Assembly: GCA_004802725.1 (NCBI GenBank) | Contig: SGPM01000014.1 | Location: 62,001 to 126,000 of the forward strand | DNA length: 64,000 bases | Direction of reading: 5' to 3' | Origin: Antrodiella citrinella | Lineage: Eukaryota > Basidiomycota > Agaricomycetes > Polyporales > Steccherinaceae | Shown here: positions 43,505-55,430 of the stretch, one piece after another | Layout: every line of letters starts with the position of its first letter | Numbering within the stretch: the stretch's first letter is position 1 | Program-made: the position numbers and the translations under genes | Notes under the pieces: generated by a model | What the model saw: the letters and a program-made list of their open reading frames with translations, nothing else | Databases searched by the model: none | Told to the model about the DNA's origin: nothing

Positions 43505-46500
43505 CTACCCAACAAAGTATCCAACAAACTTTCGTTTTCCTACTGGTGACACTGGCGTAGAGGTAGTGAGGTCGTCTCTGAGCAGCACAGAAGCAAAAAC
43601 GCGGGCTAGGACACGCATAGTTCATCTTAGACATAAGCACATGTAAGGAATATGACAAGAGACATACCAAGTTGCCCGGCATCACTTGTAGGGGAGTCTG
43701 ATGCGCTATGCGCCTGCTGGCTGATAAAATGAAGGAAAGCTGTAACAGAAATCCAGACCTGGCGCACAGGTCGGTTAGCTGCACTCCGGCGAGTTGGGAG
43801 CATTACATACATTAACAGATGCGCCCGGCAACTCGTCCAGCAGCTGCGCACCAAGTACAGCTGGTCAGAATGGTATCAGTTGACGGGCGACGAGGCTTGC
43901 ACTTACTTGGAAGGCTTGCTCTCGGTCCGTGGCCTGGGCGCACCTTGCGTGCAGATTTAGAGGTATCACTGACTCTGGTAATGTGTCCAAAAACTCGAGC
44001 AAACATGTAGCAAACGCCACGGCCATTCGTGGTCCGTCCTCCTCGGCATGGGGACCGAACTCCGCACCAGTATCGAGACACTGAGGACCCGACGCTCAAT
44101 GTGACAACCAGACACAAACGGCACTGAAACAGATGCTCACCTCCCGTATTTCAGCTACCAATTCTTGATCCCCCGGTAACAGGAACAGTCCAGGCTGGAA
44201 TGAATGTACGTCATCGTTGTTCAGTGAAAAATAACCTGACATACGATGTCTGTGGCGTTGCTCATAAGCCAGTTGACAAGGCGCATTATTTCTCGAGGAG
44301 CATTGAGGGCTTGTTCTTCAGGCAACAGTTTCATCTTATCGGCAGACCTGACAGGGCCAGTCAGACGAACGAGGCGATTCAGGCTTGTCGCAAAACATGT
44401 GCGCTCTATGCCAACGGTGATCAAACTTGGACCAGGCCGGCGGAGCGCAGAAAATACAACGTACTGTATTGTGCTGTGATGGAGACGAAGTGATCCTTGC
44501 CTAAAAGAGTGTGTAAGATGAGGGTGTCGTCCAGGCGCGCTACGCCGCTGTTGAGCCGACCAACAACGCTATTGTCCAAGACAGCTGTCAGTGATACGGT
44601 CTTTTTTTCTCCGGGTAACAACAAGCCCTACGACGCGACACCATGTCAGTCCCCCGCACAAATGAGATGCAGTGACTCTTACGGTGAGAGGCTCGATGTG
44701 TAACCACTCAGGATCTAGATGTGGAAGTCAGAACAAGCGCCCTCTAGCAGCTTTTAAGATTTCCACGAATCAAACTTACGAACTGGGGCTCCAATGGAGA
44801 TCGCGACGAAACGGTATGCGCAGGGAATCTGAACATAGCTAGTCAGTCCGTGTTCTTCAACGTCCGAGGACGACGTCCCAGATCAGTTCCGCACCTTTCC
44901 GACGTTGGTGAATTCCAAGGACCGAGTAACTGTATGGTTGTGACTGAAACAGGGCAACTGTTAGGTCACGCTAACGTCGAGCGACAATGTGAAGGCTGGC
45001 GCACTAGAGACTCCCAAAATCGACGGTGGAAGGCGTAACTATGATCTTGGAGACATCATCTGAATGTTCAAAATTTGTGACTTCTCGCCACAGAGTTTGA
45101 ACGAAGGCCTCTATTTTCTCCGAATCTACGACAGGTATCTAGAAAAGGGATCGATCGTCAAGCAAGCAAATGGGGTATTCTGTGCGCTCGGGGAAAAGAA
45201 CCAAACGCAGGACGCCAGGAGAAGTTCAGGAGACGCACATGTAAGTCGCAGTCAGCAGACACGGGCTTATGGTCGCTCATAGTAAGTTCTGGATGACTTG
45301 TGTAGGCTGTGTTCTTGATCTGCACAGTCGGAGTCGACATGTGAAGAATACGATCCGTCCAGGCCGGCTTCCGTCTGGTTTACACGGTGACAAAAACGTC
45401 AGTGCCATTTCGTACGGAAGAGTCACAGGAAGTCTGACTTCGTGTCATAGCCCAGACTGTCTGTAAGCAGCCCCGAGGCAAAGCGGTACGACCTGTCAGA
45501 AAACGTTGGTGTATTTCGTAAGCCTTGCAGCGGAAGGAACAGGAGCATGAATAAAGCTTATGGAGACGCACGGAGGATGATGGATGGCAGCTTCTACGAA
45601 ATTCGCAAATGCTTTCTTTGTCCTTATTGCCAGGCCCAATTGGTCATAATTCAACAGAGCCCTTAGACCCTGTGGCTCAGACGCCTCCGCAAGCAGGACT
45701 CGGACGTCTGCATCCGATAGGTTGATGCGATAGTTCAAGTCTATGTCATAATGAGCCGTGGAGTCAAGAAAAAATTGTTGGATTTAATGACCTCCCTAGA
45801 CGCGATAAAGTTAGTCAAGGCCAGTCAGTCTACGTTCCCGCGTCGGATCAAGAATAATGTTCTTACAAGCCAGAAAAGCGCATCCGTTTGGTACACCGAG
45901 AGTGGCACCGTCACTAGCGGGTAGCCATCTTCTTCTGTTGGGCTGTCCTGCACAGGAATGCCCGAGTCGAACTGTAGCCTCTTGGACAGGTCTTGAAAAT
46001 CCGCGTTTCGTCTTTCGAACATCTCGTCAAACGCAGCCAGATGTGCGTTCACGAAGGTAAGAATGATAGGTTGAGGTACGGGCGCGTCTGGTGTTGCGGG
46101 TGGCGTGAATGTGAGGCGAATAGCGGTTCCGCCCTTGTTTCCCTGTTTTTTTCGTACGCGTTAGACATAGGTGAAAGCGGCCGGAGAAGAGGGCACCGGT
46201 CTTACCATTAACCCCAGTATTCCCGCCCCGACCGACGTCGCTTTTACATCACCGAAACAGCTCTTGAGCGGTTTTCTGACAACAAGCACCAACAACATCC
46301 CAACGAGCTGCTTACTAGCCAACTACGGAGATTAAAACAAGCACAATCAGGCACAACATAAGCACGCGACGATGCTTCGGAGGGAAAAGGAACCGACCTT
46401 CTCGTATTGCACGGCTTTCTCACCCAACCCGGCCAGCGCCGCAGCGCACCAAGCCTCCTCACGTGTTGTTTTGGTGGAATAGAGGAGCGCCTCGGTCGAA

Positions 46501-48262
46501 AGGTCTAATTCCTGGAACGCGAGCACCAAGATATCTGGGTCAGGTATCGCAGGACGTCGATCATCGCTGAGATAGGATGGAGGAGCGGATGTGTCACTGG
46601 CGCTGGTAGAGTTTTCCGGCTTCCCGGAGTTCGTGTCATCCACTTGCGTGGTTGTACCGGATGTTTGGAGAGTAGCCGTTGAGGCTGTGGTCGTAGCAGA
46701 ACTCGTGGAGAAAGCGGTCACCGAAGACGCAGTTGACGCACGGTCGGTCTTCTCGCCAGGAGCGTCTGCGTAACATGAGCATCAGCCGATTGGTAGAAAT
46801 GTGCTCCGCACCGTTAAAGTATTCCCCAGAAGATTTTACCACTTCACCCATTGAGAGCGGTGAAACGTTCTTCAGCGAGGGGATTGACGGTTTCTGATCT
46901 ACCCTGCCCCGGACCCACGGCGACAGATCTTGCGAAGGAAGCTTGCCGTTGACATTGAATGTCCCCAGACGAATTCTATGATCCCCGAGGTCAGTTCCTG
47001 GGAGCTGTGCTATGTATTGAGAAGACGGCATCACTTCAACACAAACTTATTTCTTGCGGACGCATGTAGGTCATGGACTTTCTGCTTGATCCACTCTTCT
47101 CGCAGAAGTGAGATATCAAAGATGTCGTCTCCGGGTTGGCCAGCACTAGCGGCAGACAGGTGCTCGTGCGGTTGCTGTTGCAGCTGGCGAAGATCCGAAG
47201 GCACCGGGGACACTGACAAGAAAGAAGTCAGGATGGAGACGCCGCTGGGACTGAGAAAAGGATTACGGATTGCAGGTTCTTCGGAGTGGGTATATGCAAG
47301 GACCCACAGGTAAGGAGGTAGGACGTCGGGATTATTGGCGACTGAGACATGAATACGGCGAGGAGGGTAGCGCGTAGATCCGATGAGTGAGTCATACCAA
47401 CTTGGAGAATTCTGCAGCGGTCAAACTCACTGGAAAGCTCTCGCAGCCGTTTGCATTCCTTCAGGACAGCTCGCAGCTGCACCGTATCCCGTGTTAATAG
47501 AGAGAGAGGAGAGTCATTGTGCAAGTCGTGTCCAGGGTTGACGGTAAGCGCAATTTCTGGGGAAGCAAAATAGAAAATAATCAAGCAAGGGGGTACCTCG
47601 AAGACTTACCAGTTCTCGGTTGGATTTTTGACAAGTCAGGCGGTGAGCTGAGATTTATCGTGCTCCGCCTTGGTTGGGCCATGGAGATAGAAAAGTGTCC
47701 AAGGATAGGGAAGACGTGTTCGAGGAGATAAGTGTTCGGTGCAGCATTCGACCGTTTGGACCTCAAGTTGAATACGAAAATACTGCATGATAGGATGATC
47801 AGCTTTCATCTGTACTTTGTGGTGGACCAAGCTTGCAGGAGTGTCGAAGTGGTAATGAAGTGCTGAGGTTGGACACGCCTCAGAAACGGTCGCTGTGGTA
47901 GAGAGAGCTGGCACGACTCGCAAGGCGGTGAATATGGCCGTGCTGTATATTGCAGGTAATGACAGACATATACGTCGAAATGCGAATTATGCCGTAAGCC
48001 TGAGACTGAACAGCAATCTCAACCACGCAGGAATTGAAGCCAACGACACCACTCACCATCCTTGCTCGTCCCCAGTCGTGGTATCGAGGTGAGTGACCAC
48101 GGCGAGGAACCGTTTCGTCTCGGATGAGTCCCATACGGATTCCTGTGGATCGTGCGCGTCACCGGATGGTTCTTGAGGCGGAAGCCTCACTTCCAGCGCA
48201 AGCCTAAACTCTTCAGATTTCCTCAGATATTCACGTATCGCCTCTTCAAAATCCTCGGCCAT
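43505..48262 (-). CDS. OCRL/INPP5B-type inositol polyphosphate 5-phosphatase
   Basis: Removes the 5-phosphate from PI(4,5)P2 and related lipids on Golgi, endosomal or plasma membranes. An N-terminal region (MAEDFEEAIREYLRKSEEFR; a PH-like part HPIMQYFRIQLEVQTVECC) leads to the catalytic domain: LGTFNVNGKLP, PDILVLAFQELDLSTEAL, VGMLLVLVVRKPL, QGNKGGTAIRLTF, ILTFVNAHLAAFDEMFERRN, DLNYRINLSDADVRVLL, PAWTDRILHM and MSDHKPVSAD, all the IPPc catalytic motifs. Then an ASH domain (VDFGSL; MLLPGEKKTVSLTAVLDNSV; LDDTLILHTLLGKDHFVSI) and a C-terminal RhoGAP-like domain (LLEFLDTLPESVIPLN; FFTPVLLRDDL) ending VGKRKFVGYFVG. Domain order equals animal OCRL. Many short introns. Divergent from the HABP4-like gene by about 550 bp. 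Confidence 0.9.
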
Positions 48263-48810
48263 GGTTGAGAGCAACAGTAAATTATGAAAATGAACAGCAG
48301 GAACAGGTCGAACGAGTGCAACAGCTGCAAAGCCGGCGTCGCTCAAGTGCTGAGATCTCCGATCGGTATCACGTGCTTATCCCAACGGGGAATGCCCTAC
48401 GTCAAAGTTCCCACGTTACCCCGCGTTCAGATCACGTCCCGATTTTGCCACCGCCACTTCTGGACGCGTCGAGGACGAGCTCAGCTCGTTGCTGCTCGTC
48501 GTCGTCGACGGCGACCAAAGAACAAGAGTCCGCTTGACGACGGAGACATCGGCGTCGTTGTCACGTCAGAGGTCATCAAAGGCGTAAAATGGGCTCATAA
48601 AAGGTCGTAGAACCGGCTGGAACTCTTCACAATGGTGAAATGAGGTCACGCGAGAGGTGCGTTGTACAGGGGTGGCGCCAGACTCTCCATATAAACTCTC
48701 TTCTCACTCTCATCTCCAGCATCCGCACATTTTCCTCCACACCGTCATCAGCCCCTTCTCGTCGTCTCAAACATCCTGCTCACCGTCTCACACGACCACC
48801 AGCCGCCATC
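48263..48810. promoter_or_regulatory. Divergent promoter region, 5-phosphatase / HABP4-like gene
   Basis: Two plus-strand frames run through 48265-48610 but carry no domain. TATAAA-like ATATAAAC lies at about 48690, some 120 bp upstream of the plus-strand start, followed by the pyrimidine-rich leader CTCTCATCTCC typical of highly expressed fungal genes. Confidence 0.45.
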
Positions 48811-49355
48811 ATGACCCGTACCGAGCGTGCCACCTTCCCTCGCGCCATCATCAAGGACCGCGCCGAGTCTAGGTCCGGCATGGACAAGAGCACGCCCAAG
48901 CAAGGTGCTGGCCCGCACAACTGGGGCTCGCTCATCGACGAGCGTGAACTCGAGGACGGCGCCGACTATGACGAGGTGCGCGAGCTCGAGGAGACTGGCA
49001 GTGAGCAACCCTCGTGTCCATTGAACGGCATCGTGCCGGATCCTGACATCTTGTGCGTGTGATTCTAGTTCGCAAGTCTAGCCCTCCCGCCATCGAACGC
49101 AGGACTAGCTCTGTCTCCGAAGAGGACCGAGAGAAGGCACGTGAGTTCAGGAAGCACGCTCTGAAGACTGGAGGTATGTACGAGAATAGCTGGGTACTGG
49201 CCACCATTGCACATGCATTCACCATGCATCTAGAATTAGACCTCTCTGCCATCGCTCGCACCTCCTCTGCGATGTCCGCCTCTCCTCCCAACCAGACCTC
49301 CCCTATTGTCGTCGTAAGTCATGTCCTTCTTTCAGACTGCAGGATCAGTATCTGA
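48811..49355 (+). CDS. HABP4/PAI-RBP1-like (Stm1-type) small protein
   Basis: Small basic and acidic protein with the ribosome- or mRNA-binding signature of the HABP4/SERBP1 family. Exon 1 reads MTRTERATFPRAIIKDRAES then RSGMDKSTPKQGAGPHNWGS, the family-typical S-G-x-x-K-x-x-x-K-x-G-x-G-x-H-N-W-G, then LIDERELEDGADYDEVRELE. Exon 2 adds RKSSPPAIERRTSSVSEEDR then EKAREFRKHALKTGG, exon 3 a short Ser/Pro tail ending near 49355. About 130 residues, shorter than Stm1 (about 270), so it is a single-domain relative. Likely binds inactive ribosomes or mRNA; inferred from the motif. Start at 48811 in an ATCATGACC context after a CT-rich leader. The exact 3' end is uncertain. Confidence 0.75.
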
Positions 49356-49600
49356 CCTCCTGCGTGGCACAGACCGCTGTGAAGAGTGCTTAGGGTTCCC
49401 ACCCATGACTGAAACCTTGTAGAAGTATCAAACATTGCATCGTACTCATTCCTGTATCTGTATCTCTGTCAAACCATGGTTCTTGTACAACGATGATGTT
49501 TCCAGAAGCTCTACAATCACATATACATTGGTGCAACTATTGCTACAAAGAACAGATCCGACTTTCCCAAGCATCCCAGCATCTCCGAACATAACGCGGT

Positions 49601-50355
49601 CTAAACAGCACGCGAAGCAGGTTTCAAGGCAGCCTCGACAATCAACCTCACCCTCTCGTCTGGGTATGTTGGGACCGGGTTCAGTCTCAAACATGCCTCG
49701 CGTGCCTTGGCGATACGCATGGCAGTGGCGAACCCAAGCTTCTCAGCCTCCTCCACCTCCAGTGAACGCGGGGACACGGACAACTCCTCATACGCCAGCT
49801 GCCGCCAGCCCGGGACGTCGTAGTCGTGTGCAAGGCAGAGACGGTGCTGCGGAGTCATCTCGTACTCCTCCAAGCGGCTGGCTTCGGTGCGCACGTTGGG
49901 GAAGGAGAGACGCGTGGAGATGGCGAGGAGCGTCTCCCAAGGAACGTCGGCGTCGATTCTGGTGGAATTGGACATGAGATCAAGTATCCAAGGTTTGGAA
50001 TGCAATGTGACTTGCCCCTTGTAAAAGTAGTCCAACAACGCCTCGAACTCCTTCGCAGTGACGCCTGGCAGCCAGACGGGATGATCATCTACCTGACCTT
50101 CGTTCGGCGGTGCGATTCGCTCCATACCGATATCCCGAGGGATCATTTGCCACTCCCTGAAATATTTCGACTCCCTGTCCAGGTAGTAACGGTGTACTTT
50201 GAACAACTCGTTTTCGACCTACACCGCCGAAGAAAGTGAGTATGACAGCGTATAATGTAGTAGCATGATAGCTGATTTACCAGGAAGATAGTGAACGTGT
50301 CGTCCATATAGTACCCTTCATGCCGCACCTTGCTTGGTGACGGTGACCCATTCAT
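49601..50355 (-). CDS. BTB/POZ domain protein (copy 2)
   Basis: Same class as the genes at 20.3 and 52.2 kb. Exon 1 MNGSPSPSKVRHEGYYMDDT then FTIFL; after an intron, the BTB core VENELFKVHRYYLDRESKYF, VWLPGVTAKEFEALLDYFYK; then WETLLAISTRLSFPNVRTEA, HDYDVPGWRQLAYEELSVSP and EEAEKLGFATAMRIAKAREA. It ends YPDERVRLIVEAALKPASRA. About 230 residues. The frame is open through 49980-50030, where the other two copies have an intron after the FLYS/FLHF position. The C-terminal module A-x-x-[YH]-[DN]-V-P-x-W followed by E-A-[ED]-[EK]-L-G is shared by all three. Partner unknown. Confidence 0.82.
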
Positions 50356-52157
50356 GTTGAGAAGGAGGCTTGAGCGTATTGCGGTGGGAGATGTTGTCTG
50401 GTAGAAGATAGAGATGCGAATCATAAGCAACGAAGTTTATATAGCCGACACTGAAGCTCTGCCAATGATAATACCTGGCATACTCCGACCACGAAACATC
50501 ATACGCGTATCCGCAGTGCGAACGTCCAATGTTGTCTGAGACATCAGCGGTCCAAACTGGGCCGACCACGGAGGGGATACTTCAGATTTGCCGCATTTGC
50601 GAGCCAGCGCGCTCTGTGGCGCGTCGGTAGCACATGCGCCGGGACTTGATGAGCAGTCCATTGCCTGTATGAGAAAAAGGAAAGTATCGTCAGCATAGTA
50701 CATACAGCAACTGATCTGAAGATACGACGACGGTCCGTGAAAGCTTGCAAACTAGCGAGATAGCCAGCCAGTCACTGGGGACTGATGGACACAGGGGGCT
50801 GAATACTGCTGCGCCGTGCATGACCCCGATGTTCCTGCGCAGAGAAGCAGCCCTAGACGACTGAGTGGTATACCGACGTGTCACATTTATAGCAATCCTC
50901 GAGTAGTAAAGTGGGTTTACGTTCACACACACGAATAGAGGTTCATAGACTCATGTCGCAGACCGAGGCAGGATCATGTCTGGAACAATGCCACGGTGTC
51001 AACATATGAGTGCATAACGAGTCACGAGGAATGTACATACTGGATAGGATGCCTAACTTCGGATATGAAGAGTCCTAAATCCAAGCGGCGCAACGCAGGT
51101 CTGAATGAGCGTGAGCTGGAACACTATTGCGGCATGACAATGACTCGTGATACTCCGCACGCAGCGAGTGTATATACGGCTCTGAAAAAGACACTGCAAT
51201 ATGCGCAGGTTGAATACCACGGAGGGAACGGATAATTTTCATGTTCACTATATTGGGAAAGTTCAACTGTCATGATCGGAAGATGCTATATGATACGTAC
51301 CACAACGCACGACCGTCACCTCCAAATGACACTGAAGCACTTGGTCGGACTTTGGGGTATCATGATCGAACTCAGCGTCTATTCAACTGTCGAATTCAAG
51401 GCCGAGGAAAGAACAGGTTCCTTTGATCGTCATCTGCGTTTACCACGGCGGAATGGCGCAGATTTTCGTACATGGCCATAAATTCCATGTCCGAATGCAG
51501 AGATGCGGACCGCTAGCTTGCGTCTGCTGGCGTCGTCACGGACAGGTCACGGTTGAGCAGCCAAAGACAGGTCTGCATCTCAGAATCAGCCCTGAATCAC
51601 AACCACAGAATAAAGACGTACGAAGAATCCTCAGATAGAGACGATTCCCTACGGGCTTGTGGTAGAAACAACGAGAATTGGACTCGGAGGATTCGTGTGA
51701 TGACAGATGGTAGAAACGTGATAGCATTCTACGCACGAGTGGTCTTCAGTTCGAGCCTTGGGTAGAATCATTCGTTTGAAGGTTTATAATAGGAGTGTTT
51801 CTTTTGCCCTGCGTTCGTATGTCGTGTTTTGAGAAATAGAGGGGGCAGAACGAAACTTGACCGGCAACTGCCGAGCGTCGCATCGGGAATCCCCGAGCTC
51901 CGTCTTCGTATCGTCGTGTGTGTGGCAACCTTGAGGCAGCATGCGCTATTGGCAAGGCCAAATCACGATGTTTGTAGGCGTAGTACGGTGAGTGGAATCC
52001 CCCTTCGCTATCATCGATGTTCATTCTACTAGGTTCCGCAGTCACACGCGGTTTCATGATCATCGTTGCCCGCTGCGGATTTCATGCAACGTTTGACCAG
52101 CATGTTTTGGGATTGATAAACCGAACATGACCGTCGCATTGCGAGGCTTCACATACA
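50356..52157. other. 1.8-kb region without a recognised gene
   Basis: A minus-strand frame at 50437-50703 and the adjoining 50318-50569 frame read protein-like text (YDVSWSEYARYYHWQSFSVG) that could be an exon, but no family is evident. The remainder, to 52157, holds only short frames. Probably relict sequence plus the promoters of two BTB genes. Confidence 0.35.
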
Positions 52158-53531
52158 ATGGCGACGACACCGGGACTCCCAAGGCTTGAGATTCCCAGAT
52201 CTTCGGGTGTCCCTGTGTTTTCCCCCCTTGTTCACTCTGCTGTGGTTGCTCTGCCTCCCCTTTCTCCAGTAGGCGAAGAATCGCAACTTCCTGCTGAAGA
52301 CCCTGCTGCGACTGAGCACGAACGCGATGAAGATAGCAACACTGCGTTCTTGTCCGCCGCTGTTTCCCCCACCTACGTTGATTCTCAAATTCCACCAGCA
52401 ATTCGGACCCACATTGTTTCGCCACTATTTCATTCTCGCTCTACATCGACCTCCTCAGCTGAACTCGTTGTGCCCGGTCCCGCGGCGAGTCCTCTTCTAG
52501 GGCAGGAATTTGAACGTCCACATTCGCGCACAGGATTCTCTGCTTACAGCGGCATATTTTCTCCACGCAGCTTTCGCTCCGTGTCCACCCATAGCAGTGT
52601 TCCACCCTCACCGCGAGTTTCAAGCCCCCCTTCAGCGACAGCACTTTCAGCCTCGCAGTTGTATCCGCCCCTACAGACGAGGGCTTTACGCCCCAAGGCT
52701 CGAAGCGCGTCTGGGTCTACAACCGTCATGGCCACCCCGGCCCCGGCGCCGCGCCATTCCCTGTATTATCTGCCAGATGAGATGGTGATATTCGAGGTAC
52801 GTCGTGTTGCCCTCGTATCACCTGTCTATATCAGCCGAATCTGACCGTCGTCGCAGGTCGAGGGATACCTGTACCGAGTTAGTATGAACCTGCTTGAGAA
52901 GGAATCGGATTACTTCCGAAGGCTCCTCGTCCGCCACTCCCAAGCAGGCATGTACGGTAAAACCGATGGGATGCCTATCCCTCTCGTTGATCTCGAAAGG
53001 AGCGCATTTGATTGCATCCTCCGGTTCCTTCATTTCAGGTATGCTCTTCGCCCTCTAATGCCCAGCTCACAAATGGTGCTAATATCCAGTGAACGTGCCA
53101 TCAGCGTGTACGAACCGGATACCATCAGCTTGGACGAATGGATCTCACTCCTATCCGTGTCCACTCTTCTACAATTTGCACGCATTCGCCGCTGGGCCAT
53201 TCGAGAAATCACCGCCCAATTCTCGAGCCTGGACGCTGCCACGGTGATTGTGCTCGCGACCAAGCACGACGTACCCCAGTGGCTTGCGCCCGCTTACTCC
53301 GAGCTTTGCAGGCGACGGGAGCCGTTGGACGACAGTGAGGCAGAGGAACTCGGCGCTGTTACCACTGCTCGTGTGGGGCGAGCACGAGAGGCTATCCGTG
53401 ACGAATTCCTGAAGACCGCAATGTGCGAAGCATGTGCTAGCGGCACACCCTGGGACTCGGTGGATCACGAGCCCCCTGAGCAACTCGTCACTCGGATTGT
53501 AGACCGTGTATTCTGGCCTGAGCAGTCATGA
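52158..53531 (+). CDS. BTB/POZ protein with long disordered N terminus (copy 3)
   Basis: About 400 residues. The first exon encodes a 210-residue Ser/Pro/Ala-rich region (from MATTPGLPRLEIPRSSGVPV to PAPRHSLYYLPDEMVIFE) not present in the other two BTB genes. After an intron comes the BTB core VEGYLYRVSMNLLEKESDYF, RSAFDCILRFLHFS, then after a second intron EWISLLSVSTLLQFARIRRW, KHDVPQWLAPAYSELCRRRE and EAEELGAVTTARVGRAREAI. It ends QLVTRIVDRVFWPEQS. Intron positions match those of copy 1, which supports common descent. The long tail may be a later acquisition. Confidence 0.85.
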
Positions 53532-55430
53532 CGTGACTTTTTTCTACTATCACGGTGTCTATTGCAGCACGACGTCCGAGAAGTCGCTGGCGCATCATGT
53601 ATCAGTATGAACTGTATTGCAGAGCGAATGAGCAACAAGAATATTGGTAGCTGCCCAATATTCAATGCTGATGATCAAGTTACAACTGCACAGAAAACTA
53701 CAATGCGTGCTTTGTATGGTTCGAATCTTCACTCGTTGGCAGAAGTGGGTCCCAGTGTCGACAAACGGTAGATGCTTGCAGAGGACTTCAGCCTGAGGAA
53801 GGTCCCGTTCGTAGATCGATCCGATTATGCTGATACAAGTGTACGTATCCACAACAACTGCCAAAGGGCGGGACGGGCGGGAGAAGAACCGCTTTTCACA
53901 GCCGATCAAGTAGCATCCCATGTCATCCATCCTCTCTAGATCTATGTACTTCATATTGCATTTGAGAATTCAAGAGTACCAAGACGGCCCTCTTCAACAT
54001 CTGTGAAGCAACCCGCTGCCAAAAGACCTTGGTTGCTGACTTCTCACAGCGGGGCCCGCTGTCAAATCCAATCGTCGTCGCTGTGTAGATTCACAGAATG
54101 TGTACAGTGCCGCGGGTATTTCCTGGTATTTCCGGTGCCTCACGGCGGGATTCAAATTTATACATCAAAATCCAATCGTACGCAGTTACCTCATTGTTCC
54201 TCGCGCTAAATAATGCCGCAGGAGTCGTGTCGAAGAGCAAACAAAAGAACAAACATCCGCTTGCTCACAGAACAACAGAACAAATGACCTGACATATGTA
54301 GAACAACTGTCAACTCTAAAGCTAACAACATAGGTGGGTTGAACGTTGAAGCTCAAACCTTCGCCTTCGAGATGTGTGTACGATGTACCTTTGCTTGTGA
54401 ACCGGCATTTCCGGGGATCAAAATTTTGTAAAATTACAGTGTGAAAGTATATACTTTCCCGAGCTTTCTGTTGTGGCGAAATTTAAATGCAACGAGGCAG
54501 CGACATTCTGAGCTTGTTCGGCCCCATCCCAAAAGCCATCATCGCGCGATGGCTCGGTTTATCTTGCGCCGAGAACGCTCTGATTCAAGGGTTGGTAGGA
54601 AAAATCGTCTATTGGACTTTGATCCAGTTGGATTCTGACGAGGGAAAGACGGAAAAGATGTTCCGTACCCTGAGCCTGAACTCTACGGACCCTTCTGGGG
54701 CTTCTTTGCGCAATGATCAATCGTTCAAGGGGTGGCATAGTAACATTGGAGCACCCGACCCAAAGATCACTCACATGTACTGCGTACACACGATTGGAAG
54801 CAACGTTGGTGAGGTGAAGGCTCGTAAGTGTGGGACTGTGCTATGTGGGACTGTGCTAATGTATATACCATTCGCCTGCGCCTTGCAGGACTTACGCTTA
54901 ACCTACGCTCACGCGCCAAAGTTGGAGCATAGCAGAAGCTGGACGAGTGTGCCCCAGTTCGCATATCTCCGACGCATCTGGTGTGGCAGGAAGTGCCCGG
55001 AAAGCCATGCGCAGATTAGGACAGACTTTGATGCACAAAGTAATATCCACATGCGTTTGGAACAAATAAACATCCAAATCGGATACTAGATACGAACGGC
55101 AACACCGGGTAACTGACCAGATCTTTCCGATGGTAACGCAGTCACACCTGTGTTGCATTGGTCCACTTCTTTGAATATTGCTCAACAACACCAACCTACT
55201 GCTAGTACATGTGTCGAGCTGGAGTACACAAGAAAACAAGGCAAGTTTGCAGACACCGGTGTCCGTCTGTCTATGACACTATACAGCGCAACCTCACTTC
55301 CTCGACCGCGAGAGTCGGAGGCGATGTGGCTAGAAGTTTTCCGATAACATCAATCGGACTGAGTATGGCCAACTGGCGGCACATCCCAAAAGTCAACGAG
55401 ATGAATGGATCAACAGCGCCCTACCGAAAT
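53532..55430. other. 1.9-kb region without a recognised gene
   Basis: Plus-strand frame 54487-55089 is open but its text looks random. A 15-bp direct tandem duplication (GTGGGACTGTGCTAT type) lies at 54829-54857. The minus-strand membrane gene stops at 55431. No RNA gene or element ends seen. Confidence 0.35.

Noticed and set aside
54829..54857. 15-bp tandem duplication as a functional repeat
   Set aside because: Only two units in non-coding sequence; compatible with replication slippage.
54487..55089. 200-codon plus-strand frame as a gene
   Set aside because: No domain, the text contains a repeat-derived stretch, and other frames are equally open.
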